From an uncultured Bacilli bacterium (lineage in GTDB: Bacteria > Bacillota_I > Bacilli_A > ML615J-28 > CAG-698), in contig CANQJU010000066.1 in assembly GCA_947624315.1 (NCBI GenBank), forward strand, positions 1 through 6,571: 6,571 bases of DNA. The letters run 5' to 3'. Both the position numbers and the translations under genes were made by a program. The notes beneath the pieces were generated by a model. The model did not search any database. It was given only the letters and a program-made list of their open reading frames with translations, and had not been told where the DNA came from. Shown here one piece after another: positions 1 to 5,590 of the stretch (positions are counted from its first letter, which is position 1; every line of letters starts with the position of its first letter).

Positions 1-14
1 GTAAGGGTTATGTT

Positions 15-43
15 TTTATTTTTGAATATAAATAGTTTATAAT
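15..43 (+). promoter_or_regulatory. Possible promoter of the integrase gene
   Basis: A perfect TATAAT lies at 38-43, with a weak -35 (TTTATT, 15-20) 17 nt upstream. The start site would fall near position 50, leaving a leader of about 20 nt that carries the Shine-Dalgarno sequence. In such AT-rich DNA a TATAAT can arise by chance and the -35 is poor, so this is only a candidate. The window begins just upstream, so transcription entering from the left cannot be excluded. Confidence 0.35.
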
Positions 44-56
44 TTAAAAGTATTTT

Positions 57-64
57 AAAGGAGG
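57..64 (+). promoter_or_regulatory. Strong ribosome binding site of the integrase gene
   Basis: AAAGGAGG is a near-perfect match to the 16S rRNA anti-Shine-Dalgarno sequence. It sits 6 nt before the ATG at 71, which fixes that codon as the start. It is the strongest binding site in the window. Confidence 0.85.
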
Positions 65-70
65 TAAAAT

Positions 71-976
71 ATGAAATACAAAGACTGGTTAACCCAATGG
101 TTAAAAAACTACAAAAAACCGCTTGTTAAAAAGCAAACATTTGCGAGGTATGAGCAAATTGTCGAATTGCAGATTGCCCCTTATTTAGGCAATTATCAGA
201 TGAAGGAGTTGTCGGTTTCTATTTTGCAAAACTACATTGCTAGTATTAGCAATAAGTATGCAATTAACACAACTAATGCTATTGTTTCTATTGTTAAAAC
301 GACATTATTAGCTGCTAAAGAAAGGAATTTGATTAGAGATGATTACACGAGATTTTTAAAATATCATCGTGTCCCTCAACAAAATATTAAATGTCTTTCT
401 TATGTTGAGCAAAAGAAAATTGAAGAGTACATTTTAAAAAGCAAAAAGCAAAGACTATTTGGAATTGTATTTTGTTTGTACTCAGGATTAAGAATCGGGG
501 AGTTGTTATCTTTACAATGGGAGGATATAGACTTGGAAAAAAGATTAATCACTGTGAGTAAGAATTGTTATGACCATTGGGGAACTGAAGGTTATTCTAA
601 AGTAATCGAAAGCCCCAAAACAATGTCATCATATCGTCTTATTCCTCTACCAGAAAAACTTATTCCTTATTTATTAGAATATAAGAAAAATTGTAAGAGT
701 CAGTTTTTGGTGAGTGATAATAAAGGAGGTGTCATTTCCGTTAGATCATATCAAAAAACATTCCAAGCGTTACTTAAAAAATTAAATATCCCTCATATGG
801 GTTTTCATAGTCTTCGCCACACTTTCGCGACTAGAGCTTTAGAATGTGGTATGGACATCAAAACTTTATCAGAAATTCTCGGCCACAAAAATCCATCAAT
901 TACTTTAAGCACTTATGCTCATTCTCTAATTGAACACAAGCGAGCAATGATGAATAAATTGGGTGATTATTTATAA
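71..976 (+). CDS. Tyrosine recombinase / site-specific integrase
   Basis: This 301-residue enzyme belongs to the tyrosine recombinase (phage integrase) family, which cuts and rejoins DNA at short core sites through a 3'-phosphotyrosine intermediate. Residues about 1-95 form the helical core-binding (SAM-like) domain and about 105-290 the catalytic domain. The whole active site is visible: Arg141 in GLRIGE, Lys183 in SPKT, His246 and Arg249 in HSLRH, His272 in LGHKN and the nucleophile Tyr282 in STYAH. It should therefore be active. The length matches XerC/D-like or short integrases. There is no room for the extra N-terminal arm-binding domain of Tn916- or lambda-type integrases. The start follows a strong ribosome binding site. 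The gene is convergent with the neighbouring operon and separated from it by a shared terminator. No excisionase, relaxase or phage gene lies in view, so it may be the edge of a mobile element extending left, a remnant, or a stand-alone recombinase acting on a local site. The family call is secure; the biological role is not. Confidence 0.95.
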   Translation: MKYKDWLTQWLKNYKKPLVKKQTFARYEQIVELQIAPYLGNYQMKELSVSILQNYIASISNKYAINTTNAIVSIVKTTLLAAKERNLIRDDYTRFLKYHRVPQQNIKCLSYVEQKKIEEYILKSKKQRLFGIVFCLYSGLRIGELLSLQWEDIDLEKRLITVSKNCYDHWGTEGYSKVIESPKTMSSYRLIPLPEKLIPYLLEYKKNCKSQFLVSDNKGGVISVRSYQKTFQALLKKLNIPHMGFHSLRHTFATRALECGMDIKTLSEILGHKNPSITLSTYAHSLIEHKRAMMNKLGDYL

Positions 977-996
977 TTATTAACTTATAATTATAA
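971..996. repeat. Perfect 10-bp inverted repeat with 6-nt spacer at the integrase 3' end
   Basis: The arms are TTATAATTAT (971-980) and ATAATTATAA (987-996), exact reverse complements, separated by TAACTT (981-986). The left arm contains the integrase stop codon (974-976). Because ATAATTAT is its own reverse complement, the arms also read as a 10-bp direct repeat (971-980 and 985-994). Two inverted arms around a 6-8 nt spacer is the geometry of a tyrosine recombinase core site. The arms are pure A/T, however, so chance or a simple hairpin is also possible. The structure is certain; the function is not. Confidence 0.6.
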
Positions 997-998
997 TC

Positions 999-1036
999 AA
1001 AAAACGAGCATTTACTTTTACAAGTTTGCTCGTTTT
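999..1036. terminator. Bidirectional rho-independent terminator
   Basis: AAAACGAGCA (1001-1010) pairs perfectly with TGCTCGTTTT (1027-1036), enclosing a 16-nt loop that can form a further short stem (CTT 1015-1017 with AAG 1022-1024). On the minus strand the stem runs into six U residues (999-1004). On the plus strand it ends in four. It lies 22 nt after the integrase stop and 8 nt after the acyltransferase stop at 1045, between convergent genes, so it can end both transcripts. It is stronger for the leftward operon. Confidence 0.85.
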
Positions 1037-1044
1037 AAATTAAA

Positions 1045-1773
1045 TTATTTATCCAAGTATCTTTTTAAATATCGAGGATTGATTTCTTTTATTTTTAGAA
1101 TAGCTAAAACATCTATGCAATTGAAAGACTTATCAATATAAGCACCATTTGCAATAGTTGAGCCTAGCCGTAAATAGCCTTTAATTAAAGGTGGCATTAC
1201 CTTAAGGGCTTCATCCTTATCATATTCTTTTTTTATGCTCATATCAACATAACCATCTTTTAATGCATATGCTAATACCTCTTTTGATGACAAATGATTG
1301 TAATATAAATAAGCAAAAGAATCATAATAAGGAGATGGATCAACACCATGGAAAGATACTGTCCCCATCATATATTCAACATTTTTACTAATGGCATATT
1401 GAATAACTCCCTTCCATAATAAGTTAATAACAATACCATCACGATATTCCTTTTTAACAACTGCTCTACCAACTTCTAATAAATTGTATTTATATAAATT
1501 AGTTATATCATATTCTTTTTCCAAAAGGAATTTTTTATTTTGCAAATGTTCTTTCAAAATAAAACGATATGTTCCAACAACCTCATTAGTATTAGTATCA
1601 ATTGCAATAAGATGATCACAAACATCATCATATTCATCTTTATCAGTACCATCATGATTATCTTTGTTATATTCTAAAACCAACTCCAAATAACGCAAGC
1701 GATAAACTTTTTGCCTCTCTTCTAAAGTATCAGCAAGTTTAATTAAAATATTATTGCTTTGAAAACTTTTCAT
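1045..1773 (-). CDS. OlsB/hemolysin-like GNAT N-acyltransferase (PF13444 type)
   Basis: From the ATG at 1773 the protein has 242 residues and the pattern of the OlsB/'putative hemolysin' branch of the GNAT fold (COG3176). The landmarks are DEYDDVCDHL (46-55), VVGTYR (65-70), LEVGRAVVKKEYRDG (99-113), LLWKGV (118-123) and a C-terminal PPLIKGYLRLG (194-204) followed by Asp220. Characterised relatives move a fatty acyl chain from acyl carrier protein to an amino group: OlsB makes lyso-ornithine lipid, and some gut homologues make N-acyl amino acids. The substrate here is unknown and no OlsA-like partner lies in the window. The protein has no signal peptide or membrane segment and should be cytosolic or membrane-peripheral. 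It is the last gene of the operon. A TTG at 1785 would add four residues and overlap the reductase by 11 bp, but it has an AAGGA only 3 nt upstream. The ATG lies one base after the reductase stop, about 15 nt from that same AAGGA, and fits reinitiation. I prefer the ATG. Confidence 0.85.
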   Translation of the reverse strand: MKSFQSNNILIKLADTLEERQKVYRLRYLELVLEYNKDNHDGTDKDEYDDVCDHLIAIDTNTNEVVGTYRFILKEHLQNKKFLLEKEYDITNLYKYNLLEVGRAVVKKEYRDGIVINLLWKGVIQYAISKNVEYMMGTVSFHGVDPSPYYDSFAYLYYNHLSSKEVLAYALKDGYVDMSIKKEYDKDEALKVMPPLIKGYLRLGSTIANGAYIDKSFNCIDVLAILKIKEINPRYLKRYLDK

Positions 1774-1774
1774 T

Positions 1775-2779
1775 TTATTTACCAAATGTCCTTACTACAC
1801 CTTTTAATTTATCAATGATATTTAGTTCATATGGACATCTTTCCATACACTTCCCGCACTCAATACATTCACTGGCTTTGTGCTTTAAGCCTTCATACCT
1901 GCTTTTTGCCCATTCCTCTAAACCATATCTTTTATAGTAACCTTCAAACATAAAACAATTAGGAATATCTATTCCTTGTGTACAAGGGGCACAATATCCA
2001 CATCTTCTACAAAAATCATGACCAAGTTCTTCTCTAATTTTGGCCATTTCTTTTTCTTCTTCCAAAGTGATTTTTCCTTTTTCAACACTAGCATTTTCCA
2101 AAACCTCTTGGCTAGAAGCACATCCCGGAATTAAAACATCAATAAAATCTTGATTTAGTAAATATTTAATAGCTAATTTTTTATTATCAATTGCTCCTCC
2201 AGCAAGGGGCTTCATGCAAATAACACCAATATTTAATTTGTGAGCTTTTTTCAAAAAACTACAAGCTTTAGTTTCAATAATATTATATGGTATTTGTATC
2301 GTTTCAAAAGGAAAATCATCAATAATACTTTCTAAAAAATCAACACTATGAGAAGTTATTCCAATATGATTAATAAGCCCATTTTCCTTAGCTTCTTTTA
2401 AAGCTTTAAAGGCACCATCATCTCCCATAATAACATCATATTCATCCCTACTTTTAACATTATGCAATTGATATAAATCGATATGATCAGTTTGAAAGTT
2501 TTTTAAACTAATTAAGATATCTCTTTTCATATCTTCATACGTTCTTGACATTGATTTTGTACAAAGAATAAATTTATCGCGTCTTCCTTTTATAGCATTA
2601 CCTATATACTCTTCAGATACTGTATATCCTCTTGCACTATCAATTAAATTAATTCCTTGACTAGTTAATGTGTCTATTATTTCTTTAACATCATCTTGTC
2701 CTACTCTTTGAATAGGAATACCGCCAAAACCAAGGCGATTAACTTCCATATTTGTTTTCCCCAAAATAACTTTTTCCAT
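1775..2779 (-). CDS. Aldo/keto reductase with C-terminal 4Fe-4S ferredoxin-like domain
   Basis: This 334-residue protein is a COG1453-type oxidoreductase. Residues 1 to about 235 form the aldo/keto reductase barrel, opening with the typical LGKTNMEVNRLGFGG. The catalytic tetrad is complete: Asp47, Tyr52, Lys75 and His106. The C-terminal part adds cysteine clusters: Cys257, 260, 263 and 266 (CRRCGYCAPC), Cys275, and a classic ferredoxin motif Cys305-x2-Cys308-x2-Cys311-x3-Cys315-Pro. It probably binds one or two 4Fe-4S clusters that pass electrons to or from the barrel. Such proteins are common in anaerobes and their substrates are mostly unknown. It is cytosolic. The ATG directly follows the thpR stop codon (TAAATG), with an AGAAGG 9 nt upstream inside thpR, so translation is probably coupled. 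The family call is firm; the reaction and the electron partner cannot be read from the sequence. Confidence 0.92.
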   Translation of the reverse strand: MEKVILGKTNMEVNRLGFGGIPIQRVGQDDVKEIIDTLTSQGINLIDSARGYTVSEEYIGNAIKGRRDKFILCTKSMSRTYEDMKRDILISLKNFQTDHIDLYQLHNVKSRDEYDVIMGDDGAFKALKEAKENGLINHIGITSHSVDFLESIIDDFPFETIQIPYNIIETKACSFLKKAHKLNIGVICMKPLAGGAIDNKKLAIKYLLNQDFIDVLIPGCASSQEVLENASVEKGKITLEEEKEMAKIREELGHDFCRRCGYCAPCTQGIDIPNCFMFEGYYKRYGLEEWAKSRYEGLKHKASECIECGKCMERCPYELNIIDKLKGVVRTFGK

Positions 2780-3280
2780 TTATTTAAACCTTCTTTCATA
2801 TCGATTAATATATGTTAATTTACCATCTATTCTTTCAGAAGAGAAAAGAATAAACGATTCAACGAATGATTGAATATTAATATCTTTTTCAATATTTGAA
2901 AAACATTCTCTTACTAAAGTAACATGAGGTAGAAAAGCTTTTTTATCAAAGTTAATATCTGTTTTCTCAATTTCCTTTAAAATTATATTTTGCAAAGACA
3001 AAAGTTTTTCACTTTTTTCAACATTCATAATTAAAATATCTTTCATTTTAGATATTTTATTAATATTTATTGAAAAGCTCTCAAAAGTAATTTTATCCAT
3101 TATTCTCATAACTTCTTGCATCTTTTCAGTATCAATTTCTCCTAAAAATAATAACGTTAAATGCAAATTATTGCTATTTGTATAATTACCTTTAATTCCG
3201 CTTTTTCTTAAAGATAAAAGAAGATTATTAATCTTCCTTAAAGCTTCTTTATCAAAGTTTAGAGCTAGAAACATTCTCAT
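2780..3280 (-). CDS. thpR: RNA 2',3'-cyclic phosphodiesterase (ThpR/LigT, 2H superfamily)
   Basis: The protein carries the two HxT motifs that define the 2H phosphoesterases: HLTLLFLGE (His40, Thr42) and HVTLVRE (His119, Thr121), counted from the preferred start. ThpR, first described as a 2'-5' RNA ligase, opens 2',3'-cyclic phosphate ends of RNA to 2'-phosphates in the cytosol. Its physiological substrate in bacteria is uncertain. The open frame extends to a TTG at 3295 (171 residues), but the family begins with M-R-x-F-hydrophobic. The ATG at 3280 gives MRMFLALNF and 166 residues, close to the usual family length, so I chose it. No good Shine-Dalgarno sequence precedes it. The start lies 29 nt inside the end of mnmM, so it is probably translated by coupling. 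The stop abuts the reductase start. Confidence 0.9.
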   Translation of the reverse strand: MRMFLALNFDKEALRKINNLLLSLRKSGIKGNYTNSNNLHLTLLFLGEIDTEKMQEVMRIMDKITFESFSININKISKMKDILIMNVEKSEKLLSLQNIILKEIEKTDINFDKKAFLPHVTLVRECFSNIEKDINIQSFVESFILFSSERIDGKLTYINRYERRFK

Positions 3281-3812
3281 TTTTTTCAATTGCAATCAAA
3301 AAAGGAGGATTATTAATTTGATTAATAAATTCATATTTTAAAACTGTAAACTCCTTTTGATTTAATCCTTTCACATATTTTGTTACTTCTATACTTTCTT
3401 TATTTCCTTCAAGGTGCCCAGGATAAAGACATATAACACATATTCCCTTATCACTAAGTAAAGTCAAAGAATCTTTTAAAGCTTTAATTGTCGTTTCAAA
3501 GTGGGTAGTTATTTTCTTATTGCCTCCTGGTAAATATCCTAAGTTAAAAATAATCCCTTTAACTTTCTCATTTATGTGCAACAAAACATTTTCATGACCA
3601 TCTAAAATGAACTCCACATTTTTACAATCCTTCATTAATTCTTTACTTTTCTTTATAGCTTCTTCTTGAATATCAAAAGCATATACCTTTTTACATATGT
3701 CTTTTAAAAAAAGTGTATCCTTCCCACAGCCCAAAGTCATATCAAGACAAATATCATTGGAAGTGACAACTTCTTCTAATAAGCGATGTGCATATTTTAA
3801 AACTTTATCCAT
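3252..3812 (-). CDS. mnmM: tRNA (mnm5s2U34) methyltransferase MnmM (YtqB family)
   Basis: This 186-residue class I SAM-dependent methyltransferase matches the YtqB/PF06962 family, once annotated as rRNA methylase. Bacillus subtilis MnmM (YtqB) methylates 5-aminomethyl-2-thiouridine at the tRNA wobble position to give mnm5s2U. Visible landmarks are the SAM-binding loop LDMTLGCGKDT (23-33), AFDIQ (45-49) with the acidic residue for the ribose, the family signature FNLGYLPGGN (89-98), T102/T103, YPGH (130-133) and NPPFL (168-172). The SAM loop departs from the usual DAT-G-NGHDT pattern (Cys for Asn, Lys for His) but keeps the glycines and DT. The start is an ATG with GAGG 5 nt upstream. The gene lies 8 nt after the RluA-like stop, and its 3' end contains the thpR start. 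The family is clear from the signatures; the exact modification is inferred from the Bacillus protein. Confidence 0.9.
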   Translation of the reverse strand: MDKVLKYAHRLLEEVVTSNDICLDMTLGCGKDTLFLKDICKKVYAFDIQEEAIKKSKELMKDCKNVEFILDGHENVLLHINEKVKGIIFNLGYLPGGNKKITTHFETTIKALKDSLTLLSDKGICVICLYPGHLEGNKESIEVTKYVKGLNQKEFTVLKYEFINQINNPPFLIAIEKNENVSSSKL

Positions 3813-3820
3813 ATATACCT

Positions 3821-4657
3821 CTATATATTATAATCCTCACTTGGTAGCAACTTGTATTCTATATATTTATAACTTTCTGGATGCATAAAACCAAGCAAAT
3901 AAGAATGTAACATAAGTTTATCTCCATCGCCATATAAACTATCACCAATAATTGGATGGTTGATATAAGCCATATGTACTCTTATTTGATGAGTTCTTCC
4001 CGTTTCAATAGTCACAAGCAATTTTGAAATATTATTTTTACAATCTATCACCTTATATTTAGTAATAGCTTTTTTACCATTTTTACTAACAACATAGCGA
4101 TTATTATAGTGTCTATTGCTACCGATTGGATAATCTATAACTCCACTTTCACTATTAAAAACACCTTTAACTAAAGCTATATATTGCTTTTTAATCAAAC
4201 CATTTTCCATTTGATAATTTAAATAATGATAACTAATAATATTTTTAGTAAAAACAACAATTCCTGTTGTTTCCATATCAATCCTATGAATTACTCTAAT
4301 TTTTCCAATATCTTTTCCTCTGTAATAATAACTTATAGCATTTAATAATGTATCACAAGTATTGCCATCAGAATGGATCAATATTCCTCTTTCCTTATTG
4401 ACAATAATAATATCACTATCTTCATATATAACCCTGATATTATATTTGTAAGGAATGATATCATTAACATCATAGTTATCTAAAACAATAGATATTTCTT
4501 CATTTTTCTTAATATTACTACCAAATGTTAAAATATTACCATTTAACACTATTCTTTTATTATTGATTAAATCATTAATTAATTTTTTTGGTAAATGTAA
4601 TTCCATTAAAAATTGTTCAATTAAACATTCTTTATAACATTGGCGTTTTACAATCAT
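3821..4657 (-). CDS. RluA-family RNA pseudouridine synthase
   Basis: The 278-residue protein has an N-terminal S4-like RNA-binding region (about 10-60, with the pattern LINDLINNKRIVLNG) and a catalytic domain of the RluA/RluD type from about residue 72. The signature HRIDMETTGIVVFTK (124-138) supplies catalytic Asp127, and GRTHQIRVH (220-228) is the conserved motif near the C-terminus. These enzymes isomerise specific uridines in 23S rRNA or tRNA. The target cannot be told from sequence, since low-GC Gram-positives carry several paralogues, so no symbol is given. The length is slightly short for RluD-like proteins, with a compact tail. The ATG overlaps the exonuclease stop as ATGA, with GAGGG 7 nt upstream, a typical coupled start. 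The stop is TAG. It is a cytosolic enzyme and is followed after 8 nt by another RNA-modification gene. Confidence 0.92.
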   Translation of the reverse strand: MIVKRQCYKECLIEQFLMELHLPKKLINDLINNKRIVLNGNILTFGSNIKKNEEISIVLDNYDVNDIIPYKYNIRVIYEDSDIIIVNKERGILIHSDGNTCDTLLNAISYYYRGKDIGKIRVIHRIDMETTGIVVFTKNIISYHYLNYQMENGLIKKQYIALVKGVFNSESGVIDYPIGSNRHYNNRYVVSKNGKKAITKYKVIDCKNNISKLLVTIETGRTHQIRVHMAYINHPIIGDSLYGDGDKLMLHSYLLGFMHPESYKYIEYKLLPSEDYNI

Positions 4658-5502
4658 TTAATTACCCTCAAAAAATCATCTTCTGATAAAATATCAATTT
4701 GACATCTTTTCTTCATTTCTTCTAATTGCATTTGTTTTTCTTTAGGACATGCATCAAACATAATAAAAGTATCAATACTTCTATCAATGCTACGGGAAAC
4801 ATTAGCTCCTTTAATTTGTAAAATTTCCGCAACTTGTTTTTTGGTTACTGTTTTTGGTTTGCCACCGTAAGCAACTATTTTCTCCTTGAAGAAATTATCT
4901 GGTGCATCCTTATTTACTTCTTTATATCTATTTCTTTGTAAATAAAAGCGCTCATTGCTATAATAACCAAAAAGCAATCCCAATGATTCCATAGCCTCTT
5001 CTAAAGTAGCACTATTAGTCATTCTTATAGCTCTTTCAACAATCTTTACACAAACATATGCATCGCTTAAAGCATTGTGATGATTGTGCTCTACTTCTAA
5101 ATACTCACTAATTGTATTAAGCTTACAATTTGGCAAAATATCTTTCCAAAGCTTTTGACTAATTTTAACAGTACAACATATCTTCACGCGAGGAGCTTCT
5201 AAATTGTATTTTTCAATTAAAGCCTTTAAAACGCTCAAATCAAAACCAGCATTATGAGCCACCACAATACCCGTAAAATAATCTTTAATCTCTTCCCATA
5301 CTTTAGGAAAAGTAGGGCTATCTTTAACATCTTCTTCGGTAATATGGTGAATAGAAATGTTATATGGGTCAAAATGTGTTTCGGGGTTTATTAAATAATA
5401 TTTTTCTTCTATTTTGTTGCCTTGAACAATCACAATACCAAGGGAACACGCACTAGTATTATTGCTATTGGCAGTTTCAAAATCAATTGCTATGTAGTCC
5501 AT
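4654..5502 (-). CDS. DnaQ-like 3'-5' exonuclease (DEDDh) with C-terminal BRCT domain
   Basis: Residues 1 to about 165 form a DEDDh exonuclease domain like the proofreading subunit of DNA polymerase III. Asp7 and Glu9 lie in AIDFETA, Asp88 in HNAGFDLSVL, and His142 with Asp147 in HHNALSDA, so all metal-binding and catalytic residues are present. After a linker, about 204-282 fits a BRCT domain: KIVAYGGKP, then GANVSRSIDRSIDTFIMFDA, and ending LSEDDFLRVI. BRCT domains bind DNA ends or phosphoproteins. This domain pair is seen in stand-alone repair or processing exonucleases of Firmicutes and differs from the polymerase-embedded PolC exonuclease. The role is probably DNA repair, though RNA cannot be excluded given the RNA-enzyme neighbours. 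It is the first gene of the operon. The ATG at 5502 gives the family-typical MDYIAIDFET and follows AAGGTGA. The stop TGA overlaps the next ATG. Confidence 0.92.
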   Translation of the reverse strand: MDYIAIDFETANSNNTSACSLGIVIVQGNKIEEKYYLINPETHFDPYNISIHHITEEDVKDSPTFPKVWEEIKDYFTGIVVAHNAGFDLSVLKALIEKYNLEAPRVKICCTVKISQKLWKDILPNCKLNTISEYLEVEHNHHNALSDAYVCVKIVERAIRMTNSATLEEAMESLGLLFGYYSNERFYLQRNRYKEVNKDAPDNFFKEKIVAYGGKPKTVTKKQVAEILQIKGANVSRSIDRSIDTFIMFDACPKEKQMQLEEMKKRCQIDILSEDDFLRVIK

Positions 5503-5506
5503 ATAA

Positions 5507-5514
5507 TCACCTTT
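5507..5514 (-). promoter_or_regulatory. Ribosome binding site of the exonuclease gene
   Basis: On the minus strand AAAAGGTGA-type bases end a few nucleotides before the ATG at 5502 and fix that start. The site is so close to the -10 box (5518-5523) that a normal start site would fall within it, leaving an unusually short leader. Confidence 0.6.
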
Positions 5515-5517
5515 TTT

Positions 5518-5546
5518 ATTATACCATATTTTTCTTGCATTTTAAA
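5518..5546 (-). promoter_or_regulatory. Promoter of the six-gene operon
   Basis: Read on the minus strand, a perfect TATAAT (5523-5518) is preceded by TGG, an extended -10 element. A -35 hexamer TTTAAA (5546-5541) lies 17 nt upstream, with 4 of 6 consensus bases. The elements fit a housekeeping sigma factor. They lie just after the prephenate dehydratase terminator, as expected for a new transcription unit. No operator-like repeat was seen. Confidence 0.7.
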
Positions 5547-5550
5547 GATA

Positions 5551-5583
5551 TAAAAAAGAGTTGATTTTTTGATAACCAGCTCT
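5551..5583 (-). terminator. Rho-independent terminator after prephenate dehydratase
   Basis: On the minus strand AGAGCTGGTT pairs with AATCAACTCT over ten positions (one C/A mismatch, one G-T wobble) around a 7-nt loop. A run of six U residues follows immediately. It starts 7 nt after the pheA stop codon and ends about 5 nt before the -35 of the operon promoter, separating the two units. Confidence 0.85.
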
Positions 5584-5590
5584 ATTTATT

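Larger units (their letters stand above)
999..5546 (-). other. Six-gene operon: exonuclease, RluA-like, mnmM, thpR, reductase, acyltransferase
   Basis: All six genes are read leftward from the promoter at 5518-5546 to the terminator at 999-1036, with no gap above 8 nt. The junctions are an ATGA overlap (exonuclease to rluA-like), 8 nt (rluA-like to mnmM), a 29-nt overlap (mnmM to thpR), TAA directly followed by ATG (thpR to reductase) and one base or a short overlap (reductase to acyltransferase). No internal terminator hairpin was seen. This packing suggests one transcript with coupled translation. Internal promoters within coding sequence cannot be ruled out. Confidence 0.75.

Noticed and set aside
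1..42. Possible C-terminus of a plus-strand gene entering from the left
   Set aside because: Two plus frames are open from the edge, to stops at 33-35 (ending FIFEYK) and at 40-42. The stretch is too short to choose between them or to tell either from chance.
1774..1785. TTG start at 1785 for the acyltransferase, adding four residues
   Set aside because: It overlaps the reductase and its AAGGA is only 3 nt away. The ATG at 1773 right after the reductase stop is a simpler reinitiation start, though the TTG cannot be fully excluded.
3281..3295. TTG start at 3295 for thpR, adding five residues
   Set aside because: The family begins M-R-x-F, which matches the ATG at 3280, and the extra residues have no family support or better ribosome binding site.
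3697..3888. A 63-codon open frame on the plus strand
   Set aside because: It lies antisense across the start of mnmM and the end of the RluA-like gene, both clearly real. It has no recognisable motif and no convincing ribosome binding site, so it is a shadow frame.
1775..5502. Possibility that the operon is a defence or phage-related system
   Set aside because: The exonuclease, RNA-modification enzymes, ThpR and reductase are all recognisable housekeeping or metabolic families. No effector, sensor or mobile hallmark is present besides the separate integrase.
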